A stretch of DNA of 64,000 nucleotides from Verpa conica (taxonomy: Eukaryota; Ascomycota; Pezizomycetes; Pezizales; Morchellaceae), in contig JAUFSD010000013.1 of NCBI GenBank assembly GCA_033030425.1, forward strand, positions 1 through 64,000, given 5' to 3'. The notes below the pieces were generated by a model. That model did not search any database, had not been told where the DNA came from, and saw only the letters and a program-made list of their open reading frames with translations. Shown in pieces: positions 25,845 to 38,625 of the stretch. The position numbers and the translations under genes are program-made. How positions within the stretch are numbered: the first letter of the stretch is position 1; each line of letters starts with the position of its first letter.

Positions 25845-26055
25845 TTGCCGATTGCCCTAATAACTATCAGTTGCGGAATGCCCTGACAGTCTGTGTTGCC
25901 AAAGTATATTTTAGTAGTGTACGTAAGCGAATATTGCCGACCTAAATCTAAGCGTTGTTGCCGATTGCCGGCCTAAATCTTATTCCCTAGCGTCGTTGCC
26001 GTTGCCTGTTGCCAAACCTTAAATTCTCGTTGCCCGATTGCGCCCCCACGGTCGG
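25845..26055. repeat. Short run of the same core in reverse orientation
   Basis: GTTGCC, ATTGCC and TTGCCG (the complement of GGCAAC) occur about ten times here, for example GTTGCCGATTGCC near 25850 and 25955 and GTTGCCGTTGCCTGTTGCC near 25995. The phrase GCCGRCCTAAATCT also appears twice. With the array at 23.5-25.6 kb it makes an inverted arrangement. Confidence 0.65.
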
Positions 26056-27051
26056 CTCCCCCATAGTGTCAGCACCACCGACGTTGATAAAGTTAAAGGA
26101 ATTCTTGTCAGTCTAGATTAAGGAAGTTTATCTAACTTTAATTGATTGCCTGTGGTTCGCGGGAGGCTCTAGTGGGTAATCTCTTTCATAGGACTAACAG
26201 GGGTAGGTTTTTCTCTCCAGGAATAGGCTCCCCCGCTGGCTGTAGGGCGATGGACTGGCATACCGGAAGACTCTGTAAGTCTTTATTATGAGGTAGAAAT
26301 AATACGCTGATCTGCGACCAGCCGCTCTGCGCGCTAATGCGAAGGTTAGACCACGTCCGGCATAGCTCTGTTTCTATTTTGTCTTACTGAAATGTTTTTC
26401 CTTTCAAGTGTTAAAAAATGGCTTAGTAAGCTAACCATACCACACCCATATTAATCAGCGGATTTATACAACCCAAGATATATTGCTATGTAGTAGTTAA
26501 TTTTCGTCCTGTTGACCTACCGACCGTTGGCCAATCTCTGGACAAACACAGCATCCACCATGGTTCGATCTAGGTAAGGCAAAGCTAGTTGATTAGCCCT
26601 CGTTTGGACCAAAGAATATAAAGGTCTACTGTGGCGGTGCCATGATTCTCTTATTTTCTTAGTAGGTACTAACTCAGGAAGGTTCACAAAAGTCTCAGTC
26701 TAATGTCATTGTACAGAGTTAAAAGATAAGTCAAATCAATTAGGCTCCTTAGTAAATCGTGCTATGACAGCTGTGGTCTTATGTAAAAAAGATACTTTTA
26801 TACAATGGGGTTAGGGTTACTACTTGATTAATTGCATGTAATGTGGTCAATGATCAATGATACTATCAGGCTACTTATATGATTATGGTATCTTCTTAGG
26901 TTATCATTATAAGCAGATGACTCACAATACTGTTGATAAGCCTCTTGTAGACTATTATTCTATTACACCCCCTCTTTACTTGTTAAGTGGAATAGGGTTA
27001 AATACTAATTATCTGAGCAGACCCCATCCTCATACATCATCTTTACAACCG
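26056..27051. other. Intergenic, no gene seen
   Basis: AT-rich sequence between the repeat region and the 3' end of the membrane-protein gene. Nothing recognised. Confidence 0.45.
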
Positions 27052-28388
27052 TCACCCAACCCCCGATCGCAGGTGCAGATAAACCATAGACCAAATCAAC
27101 GTCAGGTATTGGGAGAAGTGTGGGTTTCTAACACTTTGGTCATAGATAAACGTAGATCCAGCCCACTTCGTCTTAGGTGAGGTAGATCCCTGCTGAATCC
27201 TCAATGCCATAGTTCCGAACACTTGCCCAATTACCAACCATGCCATAATCCATTGGCGCTGAGTCTTACTGCTCTCACGGGCTTCAAGCCCTGTGAGCAC
27301 CGCCATGGCGGTGTATGGTGTGGCAATTGAACATGCCGCGATAACCCAACAGAATGTCAATAGCGCTTTGTCCGATATCCATGACTAGATAAAGATTAAC
27401 AAGATGTTTACACTCTCTACTGAATTTCTTGATCTCACCCGTGCGAACGTCCGGTCCCGGTGTCCCTCCTCCCAGGTTACCTCTTCCGGGAAGCTCCCGT
27501 AAGCTTCCCCGACAGCTCCACTAACAAGTCCCCTTACCTCATCCAACCACTCGCCACTTGCCCACGTCTCACCCTCTGTGGGCTCAACTCCAGACGTTCG
27601 TTTGTTTCTGGGACCACCGTAATAAACGATAAACATGGAAGGGTACTGCGGCGCGCAAAAAGATGCAACTTGGTTTATGAACGACATTACCATGTATGGT
27701 ATGACTGTCAGTCCATACGCGGCATATCCCCAGCGATCTAGTTGCCTCCCCCGTGCATGGTAAAGCTCAAAACATCCGTAAACAAACTGGATCATTGTCA
27801 CAATTAACTTCGTAGGGCTGTAATTCATTGCAAGTTGGATGCTTGATGCCGCCAGTTCAGTGGTCTTGATCAGCGGCTCCACAGTAAACCACGGTGGGAC
27901 CAAAACCAGAATATATGAAGAATCTAACGCACAAACATCTCTCTTGGGGCGACGAAAAGTGAAAGGCCGAACGTTAAAAACATTTGTTTCAGGAACTGGG
28001 TGCTGGCCGTGTACCTCTGTTATTGGAGAGGCTATAGGTCTCCTAGTACTAATGTTAGTTAATACCGGAGACAATAGTGGGTGGCCTACAAGAATGGCTG
28101 ACCCCTCCTTCCAGATGGAACCACCATGCAAAGGGCACCCGCCCTGAGTGCAGTTGCAAGGTGGCCCCTCTCGCCGGCGGCAAAGGAGTAAATTGTTATA
28201 AGAGCCTTGTGAATGCCAGAAAAGGGTAGAACGAGAGCTGTGAATGCAGTGGTAATGATTGGGAACATTGTACACCCTGGATCTGTTATCACGGTGAAGG
28301 CGTGGAGACCGTAGTTCAGGGCAAAAAACTTCGCAACGTCGGTCCACTGTGTGGGGCGACAGGTAGGGGAATTCTCACTTGTGTCCAT
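27052..28388 (-). CDS. Fungal integral membrane protein of unknown function
   Basis: Three minus-strand exons fit: 28388-28090, 28048-27439 and 27384-27052, for 413 residues. The start ATG at 28388 opens with a Cys-containing stretch then WTDVAKFFALNYGLHAFTV, a hydrophobic helix pair and RAGALCMVVP. Exon 2 has a central soluble part and then hydrophobic helices (IQLAMNYSPTKLIVTMIQFV, WGYAAYGLTVIPYMVMSFIN) with the YPSMFIVYYGG phrase. Exon 3 adds a last helix (FCWVIAACSIATPYTAMAVL). The whole pattern (WTD...NY..HA, RAGALCMV, YA.Y.LTVIPY..MS..N) is one I know from a widespread uncharacterised ascomycete membrane family. Intron 2 has a canonical GTGAGA donor; intron 1 is only 41 nt but has an ideal TTAACTAAC branch site. 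The minus-strand sequence shows no frame damage. Confidence 0.75.
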
Positions 28389-30729
28389 AGCCGCTGCTGA
28401 TTGCTAGTCTATGAGAGAACCTTATCTGGCTGGTCGGACTCCCGTCGAGTCTTTATACCCGGTGATTATAAAAACTACCTAATAATTTATGTTTGATTCT
28501 CACCGGTCGACGAAAGTGTGCTGTCACCCACCCTATGTGATGATTCCCTCGCCTCTGTGCTATCCCATAGTCTGGAAATACTGACATCCAAATGGGGGCC
28601 GAGTCTTTTCACTGGCCCTGATTAACCAGTAGCTAGATAATATATTAAAGAAAGGATGGTTTTGGTGAAAACCTTCACGGAAAACCCAAAAGAGATACCT
28701 ACATTATCGGCGCTCAGTAGATCTTGAGCTGAGCCACCGCCACTTTGGCCCCCACAAGGGGTCAGCATTATCCACCAGCTGATGGGATGCGTCTGTGAAA
28801 CCCTAAACTCGTGGTTTTGTTAGCCATTCACATCCTCAACCGAGATTCTACAATAATATTGACCTAAGAACCCTTGTCTACTATCCTCGTTTTCCGATCT
28901 CTCTTACAAATACATTCCCGCTTTGGCTTTTCGTTGCAACACCCACTGGTTGCTACCCAATCATCTTTCACTAAGTAGTAGCCTAAGGTAGTACTAGGGG
29001 CTGGGACCTAGCTTAATCGCAAGTCTTAGGTCGAGGTATCCCTATACAGCTCCCAGTGAATTATTGTGGAAATTTAGCGCACAAGATAATTGGTCTACTA
29101 TGGTTTTGAGGAAGGTTTGGGCAATAATATTGGCCAGAAACCCCTGCTTGATGATCCATCATGATTCTACTCTATTCATTAGCGTTAGGCAGCTACCAAA
29201 ACCCCGCAACACGCAAAAGTCCCCCCACGTAACGTGAAGTCATACATGTACGCCAAGCAGTAGCCTAAAAAAAGTGTAACCACTACTATAATTGATTCTT
29301 TAGTCTGTGGGCGCCCCTAGCGAATATCTTCTTTGGAGCTGTGTTGCCGCCTAGCCGCGTTTCATGGTCCTGATGTAATGTTTCAGCGCACGTAATCGCC
29401 GAACTCTGTGGAAAAAATAACTTAAAGGTAGGTGAACTCCTATTTTTGAGTGACCACAGTTATTACCTAGAAGAATAGTTCTCTGTATATAATAGACCCT
29501 TCAATACATGATAATGTTATCGCTAGTATACTACTAGGAGTATTATAAACTCCTTCTACAAGGGTCCATCACAGAAATTTCTAAAGTAAATTTGAGAAGG
29601 GTGAAAACACCCGAAATAATTACCCCAAAGACTGATATATAACCTGCAATAAAATTGGCCAATGTCCTGAAGGTCAAAAAGTCTTTGGGGTCGAAGATAC
29701 TGCTCCTGCACAAGAACTACCAACCCGCCTACAAAGTATCCGTAAGCGGTGCCAGAAAAAAAACCGCTCCATACCGAAGCCCTCGCGCTACCCCATATAT
29801 CTGGACCGGACCATTGTCATTATTGCACCTGGTATCAAGCCTGTATCCGCCCGAGTATCTGTAGCGGCTGCTTAGCTGACACTGAATAGTTTTCAATTCT
29901 GGCATTATCAATAGATCTACCACCCGAGACAACATATCTCTGCGCCCGACTTATCAGGGTAGTGGTTTACTTAGAAGTTGGATAGGTTGAGGACTTGGTC
30001 GAAAAATGCCAAGGCCACATAAAAATCTTAGGTCTTAGCACTCTATGACTAGGATTTATGATAAAATGTTATGATAATCTATTTGGTGGTGGAGTAAGAA
30101 AAGAAATTTGCGCCTGGGTGTAGCAATACGCCTAACGGGTTGCTCCCCCCAATTAGCACCGCCACGAAGGACTAGTAAGCGAGGTGTGGTGTAGGAAGAC
30201 TTGATGTAGCTAGGCTAGACAATAGCAGCCACAGTTCACGTGATAGAACCCAGGCCGGTTCCCAATGTGGCCAGCGGAACAAGTGCTTCCCCGCCCAGAC
30301 CATTACAGATTCTTTTATATAACGATCACTAGAACTAGACATTATTCATCTTTATATTTGTGTAATCCCTTTACGGCATTTACCGCTTGCCTGTGCCTCT
30401 ACTTCCGCCTCACATATTGGCCATAGACTTGCTTATTGTGTCGAACTAGTGGGTTGTGGAGATCTCAATCCCCCTGATGATGAGGATACAAAGACGTGAC
30501 TGACAGGGTTTATGTGAAAAGTACAGAGTAGAAACTTTATAACTAGATATTATGCCGACTCTCCGGAGGGCAGCCCACAGATCTGCCAGAGAGGACGTCC
30601 GAGTAGACCACGAGCTACTATTCCGTCGGTTGAGTAATTTCCCCATCCCGTTAACTACTAGGGAATATAGATAATACATATCCTTAACGCAATCGAAATC
30701 GCGCAGGCGTACTATCTCGATTGATTACT
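28389..30729. other. Intergenic, no gene seen
   Basis: About 2.3 kb, partly upstream of the divergently placed membrane-protein and kinase genes, so promoters of both should lie inside. No core promoter element, RNA gene or repeat is distinct enough to name. Confidence 0.45.
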
Positions 30730-33700
30730 ATGCCGCTATACTCTCTTCAGATCGGAAATATCACTGCTAAAACGTTTAACGGCCTTATGGAAAGCTCATC
30801 GAAAACCAAACCTGTGTTTAACAGACTTGTAGGAAGCTTACCGAAAACCAAGCCTATGTTCAATCCAACTTGTGTACCTGAAGATAGTCGCCTAGCTTCT
30901 CTCAAGGAATTCAACATCGAGGCTGAGGTTAAGCTGGACTTGGTTATCCATAGGAACCAACAATCTTCAGACATGGTGGTGTGGAAGATGGATGAAGCCA
31001 CCAAACGAATATCTAGGAGGATATTGCCTTTTGAGAGGCAAATTTCAGGAATCGCTTCAAGGAACGTCCGTAAGATATCATTGACCGCTCTAGGGGACCC
31101 TGATATTGGAGCGATCAAAACGTGGCTGAAACTCCGTGATGTAAGTGATTAGAATAATCCCTAGGCTGAGCATCAGATGACTAATTAGAACTAGCAAAGT
31201 GAGCTATTTATTGTTTTCCAGAACTGGTATTGGGATGGTCAACACATTTGCCTTATTTTCGAGCCCTTTGAGCAAGAAGATCTATCAGAATACATCGAGA
31301 GGCATGGGGTACAGGCAAAGTCCAATGCGCGGGCGATAGCTATACAGCTCTTGAAGTGTTTGAAGGTAATGCATGATAGTGGGATATACGGCTTCGAGTT
31401 AAAACCACAGGTATTATGACCCGAGCCCGGGCCCTGGCCACATACCCCCGGACTGACTTTCTACAAACGCTTACTATTAATGCACATAGAATATATTCAT
31501 TGGTTCACACTCCCCAGTCCAGGTTAAGCTCTGTATCCAGAAGTTACCAGAAATGTCCCCCCGAACAGACTCTTGTACATTGCGAGCAACCGACGATTTT
31601 AGCGACAGCGGAGATCCAAGATTACCGCTTGGTGGGGAGAAACATGCCCAGAATATCTGGTCCTTAGGTTGTATTTTATACCAGATACTCACCTCGGAAG
31701 TGCCATTTAGGGACGTTTGCTCCTCACACTGCCATATCAGCTTTAGAGATAGGGAGGTATTCTCTGACTATTTTGAGGCTAACAATAATCATCCCTCAAA
31801 GGAAATACTTGAGTCATACGCCAGCAGGAGGGCAACGGATCTTGTTATGCAACTCTTAACGATTGGGAAACTGTCCGCTCATAAGGCTCAAACACACACA
31901 TGGATTAAGGGGACTATTGGTAGCGAGCATGTGCTGTCTATTCGGTATCATAGCTTCTCGGTAAACGACGTACAGGGCTGGAGACAGATGACACTGGGAA
32001 GTGACAATGTGCTGCGGGCTCCACGCCCACGAGCTGGGATTGTGTCGATAAAGAGAACGATTGTGAAGAGTATACCTTTGAGCAGATACTTTTCACGTGA
32101 GAGGGAATATGAGCGCGATGTTGACACTTTAGTCAAGCTTCATGAGGTCGGTATCCTGCTAGTAGCATCATAACTGGAAGATAAAGCTGATGGAGCGTGA
32201 ACCCCACAGAGTTTTGTAAAGTTTCTCGGGTGGTTTGAATATTCAGACAATATTCATTTTATGATGGAATACCCAGAGTACGGCCACTTGGGTCAATACC
32301 TGGACAGTAATGAATACAAAAATGGTGACATCGAAAATACTAGAGAAGTAAGGGTGACAGTGGGTGAGATTACAAGACAGATCCTGGAAGGTCTTGTGTA
32401 CTCGCTCGAAATAGATGCTAAGTATTGTGACCTCAGGCCAACGGTAACCACTCCCCATAAAAACAAAAGTTTCGCTGTGTGGCTAATAAACTACCTAGAA
32501 TGTTCTTGTTTTTTCTATATTTCCTATGCGTATTAAACTTTTGGTAAATGTGTATTGGGATACAGAAACCCCTCTCCATGCATACATGGCACCCGAACTA
32601 CTTGGTTTACAGCCAGCAACAACTAAACAACAGGCTGCTTCTATGGATAGCGCCAATATGTGGTCCCTAGGTTGTCTAGTATACAGAATTGTGGCGGGCG
32701 AGGACCTATCTCCTAGGTGTGGTAATGAACCTCACATGGAGAGTGTATCTCCTACACACATGAAAATGTTGAAGCAGTATTGCGATGGCCAGATTTCGCT
32801 CCATCTTGATAAGATTGAGCGGCTCTGCGAAAACAGGGAATGGGCTCAATTCCTGAAGGCTGTATTAGTCCCTTCTCCAACCTCTCGCTTGTCCTCGAAA
32901 GAAGCTCTTCAGAGCGATTTATTCCGGATGGCTAAAATCACCAGCCCGCATAGGTGGGGGGTTTTTATTGAAGATTCTAAGGTTACACATCGAACGGGCA
33001 CCGAGAAAACCGTATGGGAACGGATTGATCGATTGAAAGGTGGTTCTATGGGGACCGTGTCACTGATGGAGACAGCTACCGGCAGACGGGCAGACAGAAG
33101 GATGGTAGTTAAAGGATTGATAAAACATCCTTCTGGAGATCAAAACGCTGGTTACAAGAGGGAGCTTATCACATTAATTAATTTGAAGGATGTGAGTAGC
33201 AAGACTGTTGAAACGATTTACGAGATGAGTGTAATCTAACAGTTGCTACGCTGGCAGGTCACAGACCTGTTCGTCAAGTTTATTGGTTGGTATGAGGATT
33301 CCGAAACTATGTATATTGCAATGGAGTATGTTGAGGATGGTGACTTGGGAACATATCTTATCCATAATGGGGCGAGTGCGAGACGAGACGCAGAGGAGAT
33401 AACAACACAGCTTCTGGAGGGTCTCGAGTTCTTACATGAAAGAGAAATTTGCCATCGTGACCTCAAGCCGCAGGTTTGTCACCTTCAACCTAAAGATACA
33501 TTTCCAATTCTAATAAAAAGCATTAGAACATTTTAGTAGCCTGCTCTAGTCCAATTAGAGTCAAACTCGCCGATTTTGGACTTGCGAAGTCGACCCACGG
33601 GAGTAGGTTGCGCACAAGAGTTGGAACACCCAATTACCAAGCCCCGGAACTAGTTGGTCATTTACCGGCATCACTACGCCCTCGGGGGTCGATAGTTTAT

Positions 33701-34318
33701 ACAAATGCGCTGGATATTTGGTCGCTAGGCTGTCTTGTACACAAGATATTAACTCTGAAAATACCGTTTGTCGAAGTAGATGACGACGATATCACTCAAA
33801 GTGGCCTGGCTCCTGTTGACAACGACGAGGAAAACGTTGACAACTTACTTTTGAGCAACTTTTGCCATGGAAAAATTGAGTTTCCTACGGACAATCTCCA
33901 TCAAGCCAAGGTCTCGGACAACGGAATAGATTTCATCAAAAGGCTATTGGTCCCCGATCCTAAAGGCCGAATGACTGTAAATGAAGCCCTAAGCCATGAA
34001 TGGCTAAATGCAGTCAGCTGCAAGGTATTAAGCTCGACTACAAACGAATCTCGGATCATCAGATGCCAACTGGCCTCTATTGGGGTGAACATCAGCCAAC
34101 GAACTGCGGACTATCTAGCTAAGAAAGTGCAGACAGACACACAGTCTAAGACCTATTTACCTTCCAGTATGCTGAGGAACATCGATACATTGAGAGATAA
34201 GGCAAGGACTGCAGGCCTTACAGTGCTTCTTAAGACACTCCTTCGTATTCGTGTTACCTACAATAATGATAAACCGACTGTTCCTGAATGGACTCTGAAA
34301 CCTACAAGATCGGTCTAG
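30730..34318 (+). CDS. Triple tandem kinase-domain protein (two pseudokinases plus one intact kinase)
   Basis: Seven exons fit with all introns in phase 0: 30730-31140, 31222-31410, 31490-32146, 32210-32443, 32499-33191, 33258-33473 and 33527-34318, about 1,063 residues. The protein has three kinase-like modules in a row. Module 3 is intact: GGSMGTV loop, VVK lysine, KRE in helix C, CHRDLKPQN, ADFGLAK, YQAPEL and WSLGCLVHKI. Module 1 has GFELKPQ instead of HRDLKPQ and no DFG. Module 2 has KYCDLRPT and LLVNVY in the DFG position, though it keeps MAPEL and MWSLGCLVY. The six introns fall at the same two places in each module: after L-x-x-L-x-[DE] and right after the HRDLKPQ-equivalent. The gene therefore arose by internal duplication. 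The donor at 32147 (GTCGGT) is weak; another at 32162 is possible. The first ATG in frame is used, and an upstream exon cannot be excluded. Substrate and pathway are unknown. Confidence 0.82.
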
Positions 34319-34748
34319 GTTTAGGGTTATGTGACATGACTAGGATCTCAAAAGGGAAGGCCCGGTGCACTCTCTAGTAAGTGCTGATAATTGAGGAAAC
34401 GATAGGGTACAAGGTGGGCTGTATTACTGCTGGAATAGTGTATAGTGAGGCTGGCGGGGGACTAAGATGGGTTCAAATTATACCATTTCATACTTTGTTT
34501 AGATACAATTCGAAAAAGTAATAAAACTAGCGCTGCAAAGGTGGAATAGTAGAGTCTCTGTTGGTATGGACGCAGATATGAACATGCAAGTGTAGGGTTC
34601 TGGAAGTTACGAGTTGCCATAGAGCTGGTTTATAGTAGTCACTCGTAATAAAATTCTCTAAACAGGCTAGATTGAAAAAAAATCCCAGACAGTGTGGGTT
34701 AGAAGCGTAGACATTTGCGTATAAGAAATTTCAGACGCATCTTACACA
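34319..34748. other. Intergenic between convergent genes
   Basis: About 430 AT-rich bases between the 3' ends of the kinase gene and the next, minus-strand gene. Terminator or poly(A) signals must lie here, but no element is distinctive. Confidence 0.5.
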
Positions 34749-36896
34749 CTAAATTAATATAAATAAACAAGTAGGTGAATTTATTAGTATTATTATGACC
34801 TGCCGGATATAACCTAGTACCCGCCTGTGCCTATAATAAACATAAATATGCTCGTAAACCCCCGATCCTTGCTGGATCACTTCTCTATTCTTCCTTATGG
34901 TGTATCCGGTGCCCGCTCTAGTCTCGCACCGACCTGTTTTGGCCCGTAAAGTAGCTCGTTGATCAAGTCCTCCTGGCTTCTCGCCTGGTGCCGTTGCGTC
35001 ACCGCATGCACACACTCTTGGACAACCATCTACTCGCGTTGTCAGCGCGGTACTCCATGACCCCCGGAGATATCTGCATACCTTCATTCTTTGGACCCCC
35101 GCAATCACCTTACACAGCCCAGCCATTCCCTCGATCGCCACAGGAACTTCCATCACTGGATCCTTAATCAGCACCGCCACTCCCCCCTTCCAGCAGCCCA
35201 TGCGCACAGTTTGGATCTTGAGGCCCGCACAGAAAACGCCCACCACCTGCAGTTTTCTCGTCACATGCTCGTCGTGATCCACGCGCTCATGTAGCCGGTG
35301 TAACATGTCCCGTAGTGCCTTTGCTAGTTTAAATGTATCCCCAATCCACTTGGACGATGTCTGGCCACTATACGACCGCGCGATTTCCATGCCCCCGTAC
35401 TCATGCGTGTCATCTTCGACAGTCCGAATCACCGCGTCGAGGCGAGGACCAATGCGGGTACGAGTGTTGATGGTGCGATTGCGATTCCTGCGTTCGGCAG
35501 ACGCACGGCAAGGAGCTTCCTTCCTTTGGGGGGATAAGCGAGGCGACGATAGGGGGGGAGGCAGGGCAGTTACCGTTCGATCGTGATATCTGTAAGTGAG
35601 AGTAGACATTGGTCCACGATCGGAGACCACAGGTAGCTTGTGTACCAATCCTCCATGTGGCTCGCACGTAACGGGTCATTGGGACACTCCCAGAGGCCTA
35701 GTCTGTTGTCCGCCTGTCAGCGGCTATCGATAGCGCTGCGGGAATGAGGTAACATGCATGAGCCTCACCACCAGGTCCGCCCAACATGCATCGAAGTGCT
35801 TCTCCCTATCATAGCTTTCCCCTTCATCTAAAAAGGACTTCGTTGCCAGAACCTCCCGTACATCCGCAGTAGTCTTCGCCGTAAAAAACCGTACCAAACT
35901 TTTGACCATCTTTGTATCTGCAGTTGGCATATCCGGCACCGCACTCATGATCTCTTGCCACTCCGGACCAGTAAACCAGTCACGCATGGTAGTAGTATCA
36001 CTTACATCGAGGATAAAGGAGGGTGCGAGGGAGGCAAGAAAGCTGGAGGCATCCATGGCCAGGCACGACTCGTACAGCACAGTTTCAACGGCGCGGGACG
36101 ACGCAAGGTGCCAACGATGCGAGGGAGTCTGCGAGTTGTAAGCTGCGCTGAGGGCTGCTAAAGCTAGGGCGTGCTTGGAGGCAGCCTCTGTAGAGGCCGT
36201 AGAAGCCCTGGCAGCTGTAGCAGAAGCCTTTGCTGCGGCGGTGGAGTGTTTTGCGGGGAGAGTGGGGGCGGGGGTGTCGGGTATCGAGCTGATAGGATTT
36301 GAAGGTAGAGGAAAAGTGCTTCCGCCACCATCGCCCTCATCCTCTTCAATGTCGGAGGCATAGTTCTCTTCACCATCGAAGGCGTAGTCCTCACCGGAGT
36401 CTTCGATATGCGGAACATCCGAGAATGGAGAAGCCGCTCTAACGGCTCCGGCGGTGGCCAGTGGCCCGTTGTATGTTTGCGTAACCGATGCGGCGCCAAC
36501 CTCTGCATTGTACACCGGCCCGAAATGAATCGTCTGCGCATGTGCCGGCTCCGCACCCTTCTTCTCCTTGTTCTGCAGCCACTTCTTTGCAAATGCACGA
36601 TCCGATCCAGAACCCTACACATGAATAAGTAACAACCAAATCCCAGGGCACTGCAGTGAGCGAAACGGTCATCTGCTGCATTTGGGCACCGCCGCGGGAC
36701 AGGGTCGGATGAGCGAAACGGTCATTCCGTAGTGTCCCGCACATGGTGTCTGGTCCCAGGAGCACAAGGGTCCGGGACCAGTGGTTGATCAATGTAGATG
36801 GGGAAGTAGATGGGGATTTAAACATACCTTTTCTTCGTAGCGGGCTAACAGCTCACCAGCTCGGGTGCGATGGGCGTAGGTGCAGCAGGTAGACAT
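34749..36896 (-). CDS. Uncharacterised fungal family protein, multi-exon
   Basis: Four minus-strand exons fit: 36896-36828, 36614-35754, 35713-35574 and 35523-34749, giving 614 residues. The first intron is 213 nt with GTATGT donor; the other two are 40 and 50 nt. The N-terminus (LLARYEEKGSGSDRAFAKKW) leads into an acidic segment and an Ala-rich helix around residues 130-170. The third exon supplies MEDWYTSYLWSPIVDQC, and the fourth ASAERRNRNRT, RLDAVIRT, EYGGMEIARSYSG, KALRDMLHRL and VVGVFCAGLKIQTVRM. I recognise this series (RxGxRLD.I.R, EYG..E..R.Y.G, K...LKDML, VVG...SGL..Q) from large uncharacterised families best known from Mucoromycota. No catalytic motif can be assigned. Its C-terminal ~100 residues are low in known features, and the stop could be displaced by a missed intron. 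The segment joining exons 2 and 3 has an alternative donor 18 bases upstream. Confidence 0.68.
36657..36780. repeat. Short direct and inverted repeats inside the first intron
   Basis: The 16-mer TGAGCGAAACGGTCAT is present exactly twice, at 36657-36672 and 36710-36725. Just beyond, CTGGTCCC and GGGACCAG form an exact 8-bp inverted repeat near 36750-36781. All lie in the proposed 213-nt intron of the surrounding gene. Confidence 0.7.
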
Positions 36897-38625
36897 GCAG
36901 CTCTGGATCTGGCGGAGAGACGCCTTCCAACCATTGCAAATGTAGCGGGGGGAACGCGATCTATCGTGTCGGAAGGCGAGGTACGCGTGAAGGGCCCAGT
37001 CCCTGGGTTTCCTTTTGAAGAAGGGCGAGACTTTGGCATGGAGAGAACCTTGGGGATATTAGCGAGGAGGGAGTAGGAGAGGGAGGATATCACGAACCAG
37101 CAGGAGGAGGAGGAGGGGGAGGTGAAGGTGAAGGGGGGAGGTCGCCAGTGGCCATAGTTGGCGATAAGGTCGTGATGTGCGGTGATGATGAGGTTAGGTC
37201 ATAGTTGTGTGCGGGTGCGATGAGGTGAAGTTAGGAGGGGGTTGGCGGTGTGGCGGTGGTCGCGTAGTGTGGTGTGTGGCGGCTGTGGCTGTGACTTGGC
37301 GTGGGCTTGGCACTCATATACCACAATATTCGTCTTATGAGAAGATGACCGCCTAACCCTAATTAGATTCATCTAAACGAATTCCCAGCCTTCACAATAA
37401 TTCTCGGTGTTTGACGCATTTTTAATCCCTCTTGTGAGAGTAAATCAAGGGAAACCTCAACTATTATGTCGTGAAATACATATTTACCTAGAGGTACGCT
37501 CTGGTATACAAATCCCTGATAGGACCACTTTCTATTAGAGATTTAATGCGGCAGTAAAAGTGTCTTGCTCAAAAACTTCTAGAAATCGCGACTAAGAGAC
37601 CTGCGGAGACGCCAAACCTCTCATCATAACCTACTCGCAGTATATGCACGTAAATCCCGATGTTGGTGTGCATAATATGGCATGCATAAAAGTTTTCCCG
37701 GTTACTGATTATTATCAGTCGAAACCAATGCTCCAGCTGGGTCTTGACGTCATAATACTAAAAATAGACCTATTCCCCGTGCCCTAGGCAGTGCAGGGCA
37801 CATGTACAAAGTCATTTTCCCCAGGCACAAGTACAGTAAGCGAAGTCCGATAGTTGCCCTTCAAGGTATTAGAGGCGCTTTAAAGCTTGTTTCGTTGTGT
37901 GACTTTGTCCCTATGTAGATATTTATCTTCTAGTCGCAACTAGGTGGATTGAAAACTATCATTAGCCCGGAAGTGTCCGGAGATACATCTAGGGGCACAG
38001 TTAGCCACCACATTACACTATCTCCAGAATAAGTCAAGTTTATTGTCTAAGGGGTTATGGTAAGTGGCTAGGTAAATAAATTAGTTGCATATTCTGACAT
38101 GTTGGTTGGCGGAGATAGCCGTGTTGGGTTTTGAAGAGTCCCGCTCTTGGTCTATACATTCTTTTCCATAGAAGATAGCGATGTATGACACAAGTATAGG
38201 CTAGCGAAATCATATATCCTGGCCTGCGCTAAGCATATTTAGCAATCCGGTATTGCATCAAGGGTTCTCGTTCTGTATCTTCACCAAATCACGCTGTAAG
38301 CACATTATGTTGTACACCGGTGAAAGTGGCAACTACGCTCAGAGGTAATCACCAAGTTGAATTGACTAATAAGCGCTCTATTGAGTAAAATCCAGGAGAA
38401 ACTACCCAATGCATAAATTCCAGGAAAAGCAGAGTATACAAGTAATCAGTAACACTCTCAATAGTAATAAACTCACCGAACAGTGGGTACCACCTAAGGA
38501 GTCATATAAAGTAGGAGCGAGATAGCATATGTCTCTTTTGATAGAAATCACCATCTCCGGCTTTCTCAACCTAGTTACATCTGATAATCGAACCATAAAC
38601 CAATTCCACTACCAAACTCCCCGAG
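36897..38625. other. Intergenic: GC-rich 5' flank, then AT-rich DNA
   Basis: 36900-37320 is GC-rich, with GGAGGAGGAGG-type purine runs and GGTGTGGCGGTGG-like repeats. It is probably the promoter and 5' untranslated region of the minus-strand gene. From 37.33 to 38.62 kb the sequence is AT-rich with no recognisable gene. Confidence 0.45.

Noticed and set aside
34922..36632. Several plus-strand frames opposite the minus-strand fungal-family gene
   Set aside because: They are shadows in GC-richer coding DNA; the minus strand gives splice-consistent, family-like motifs.
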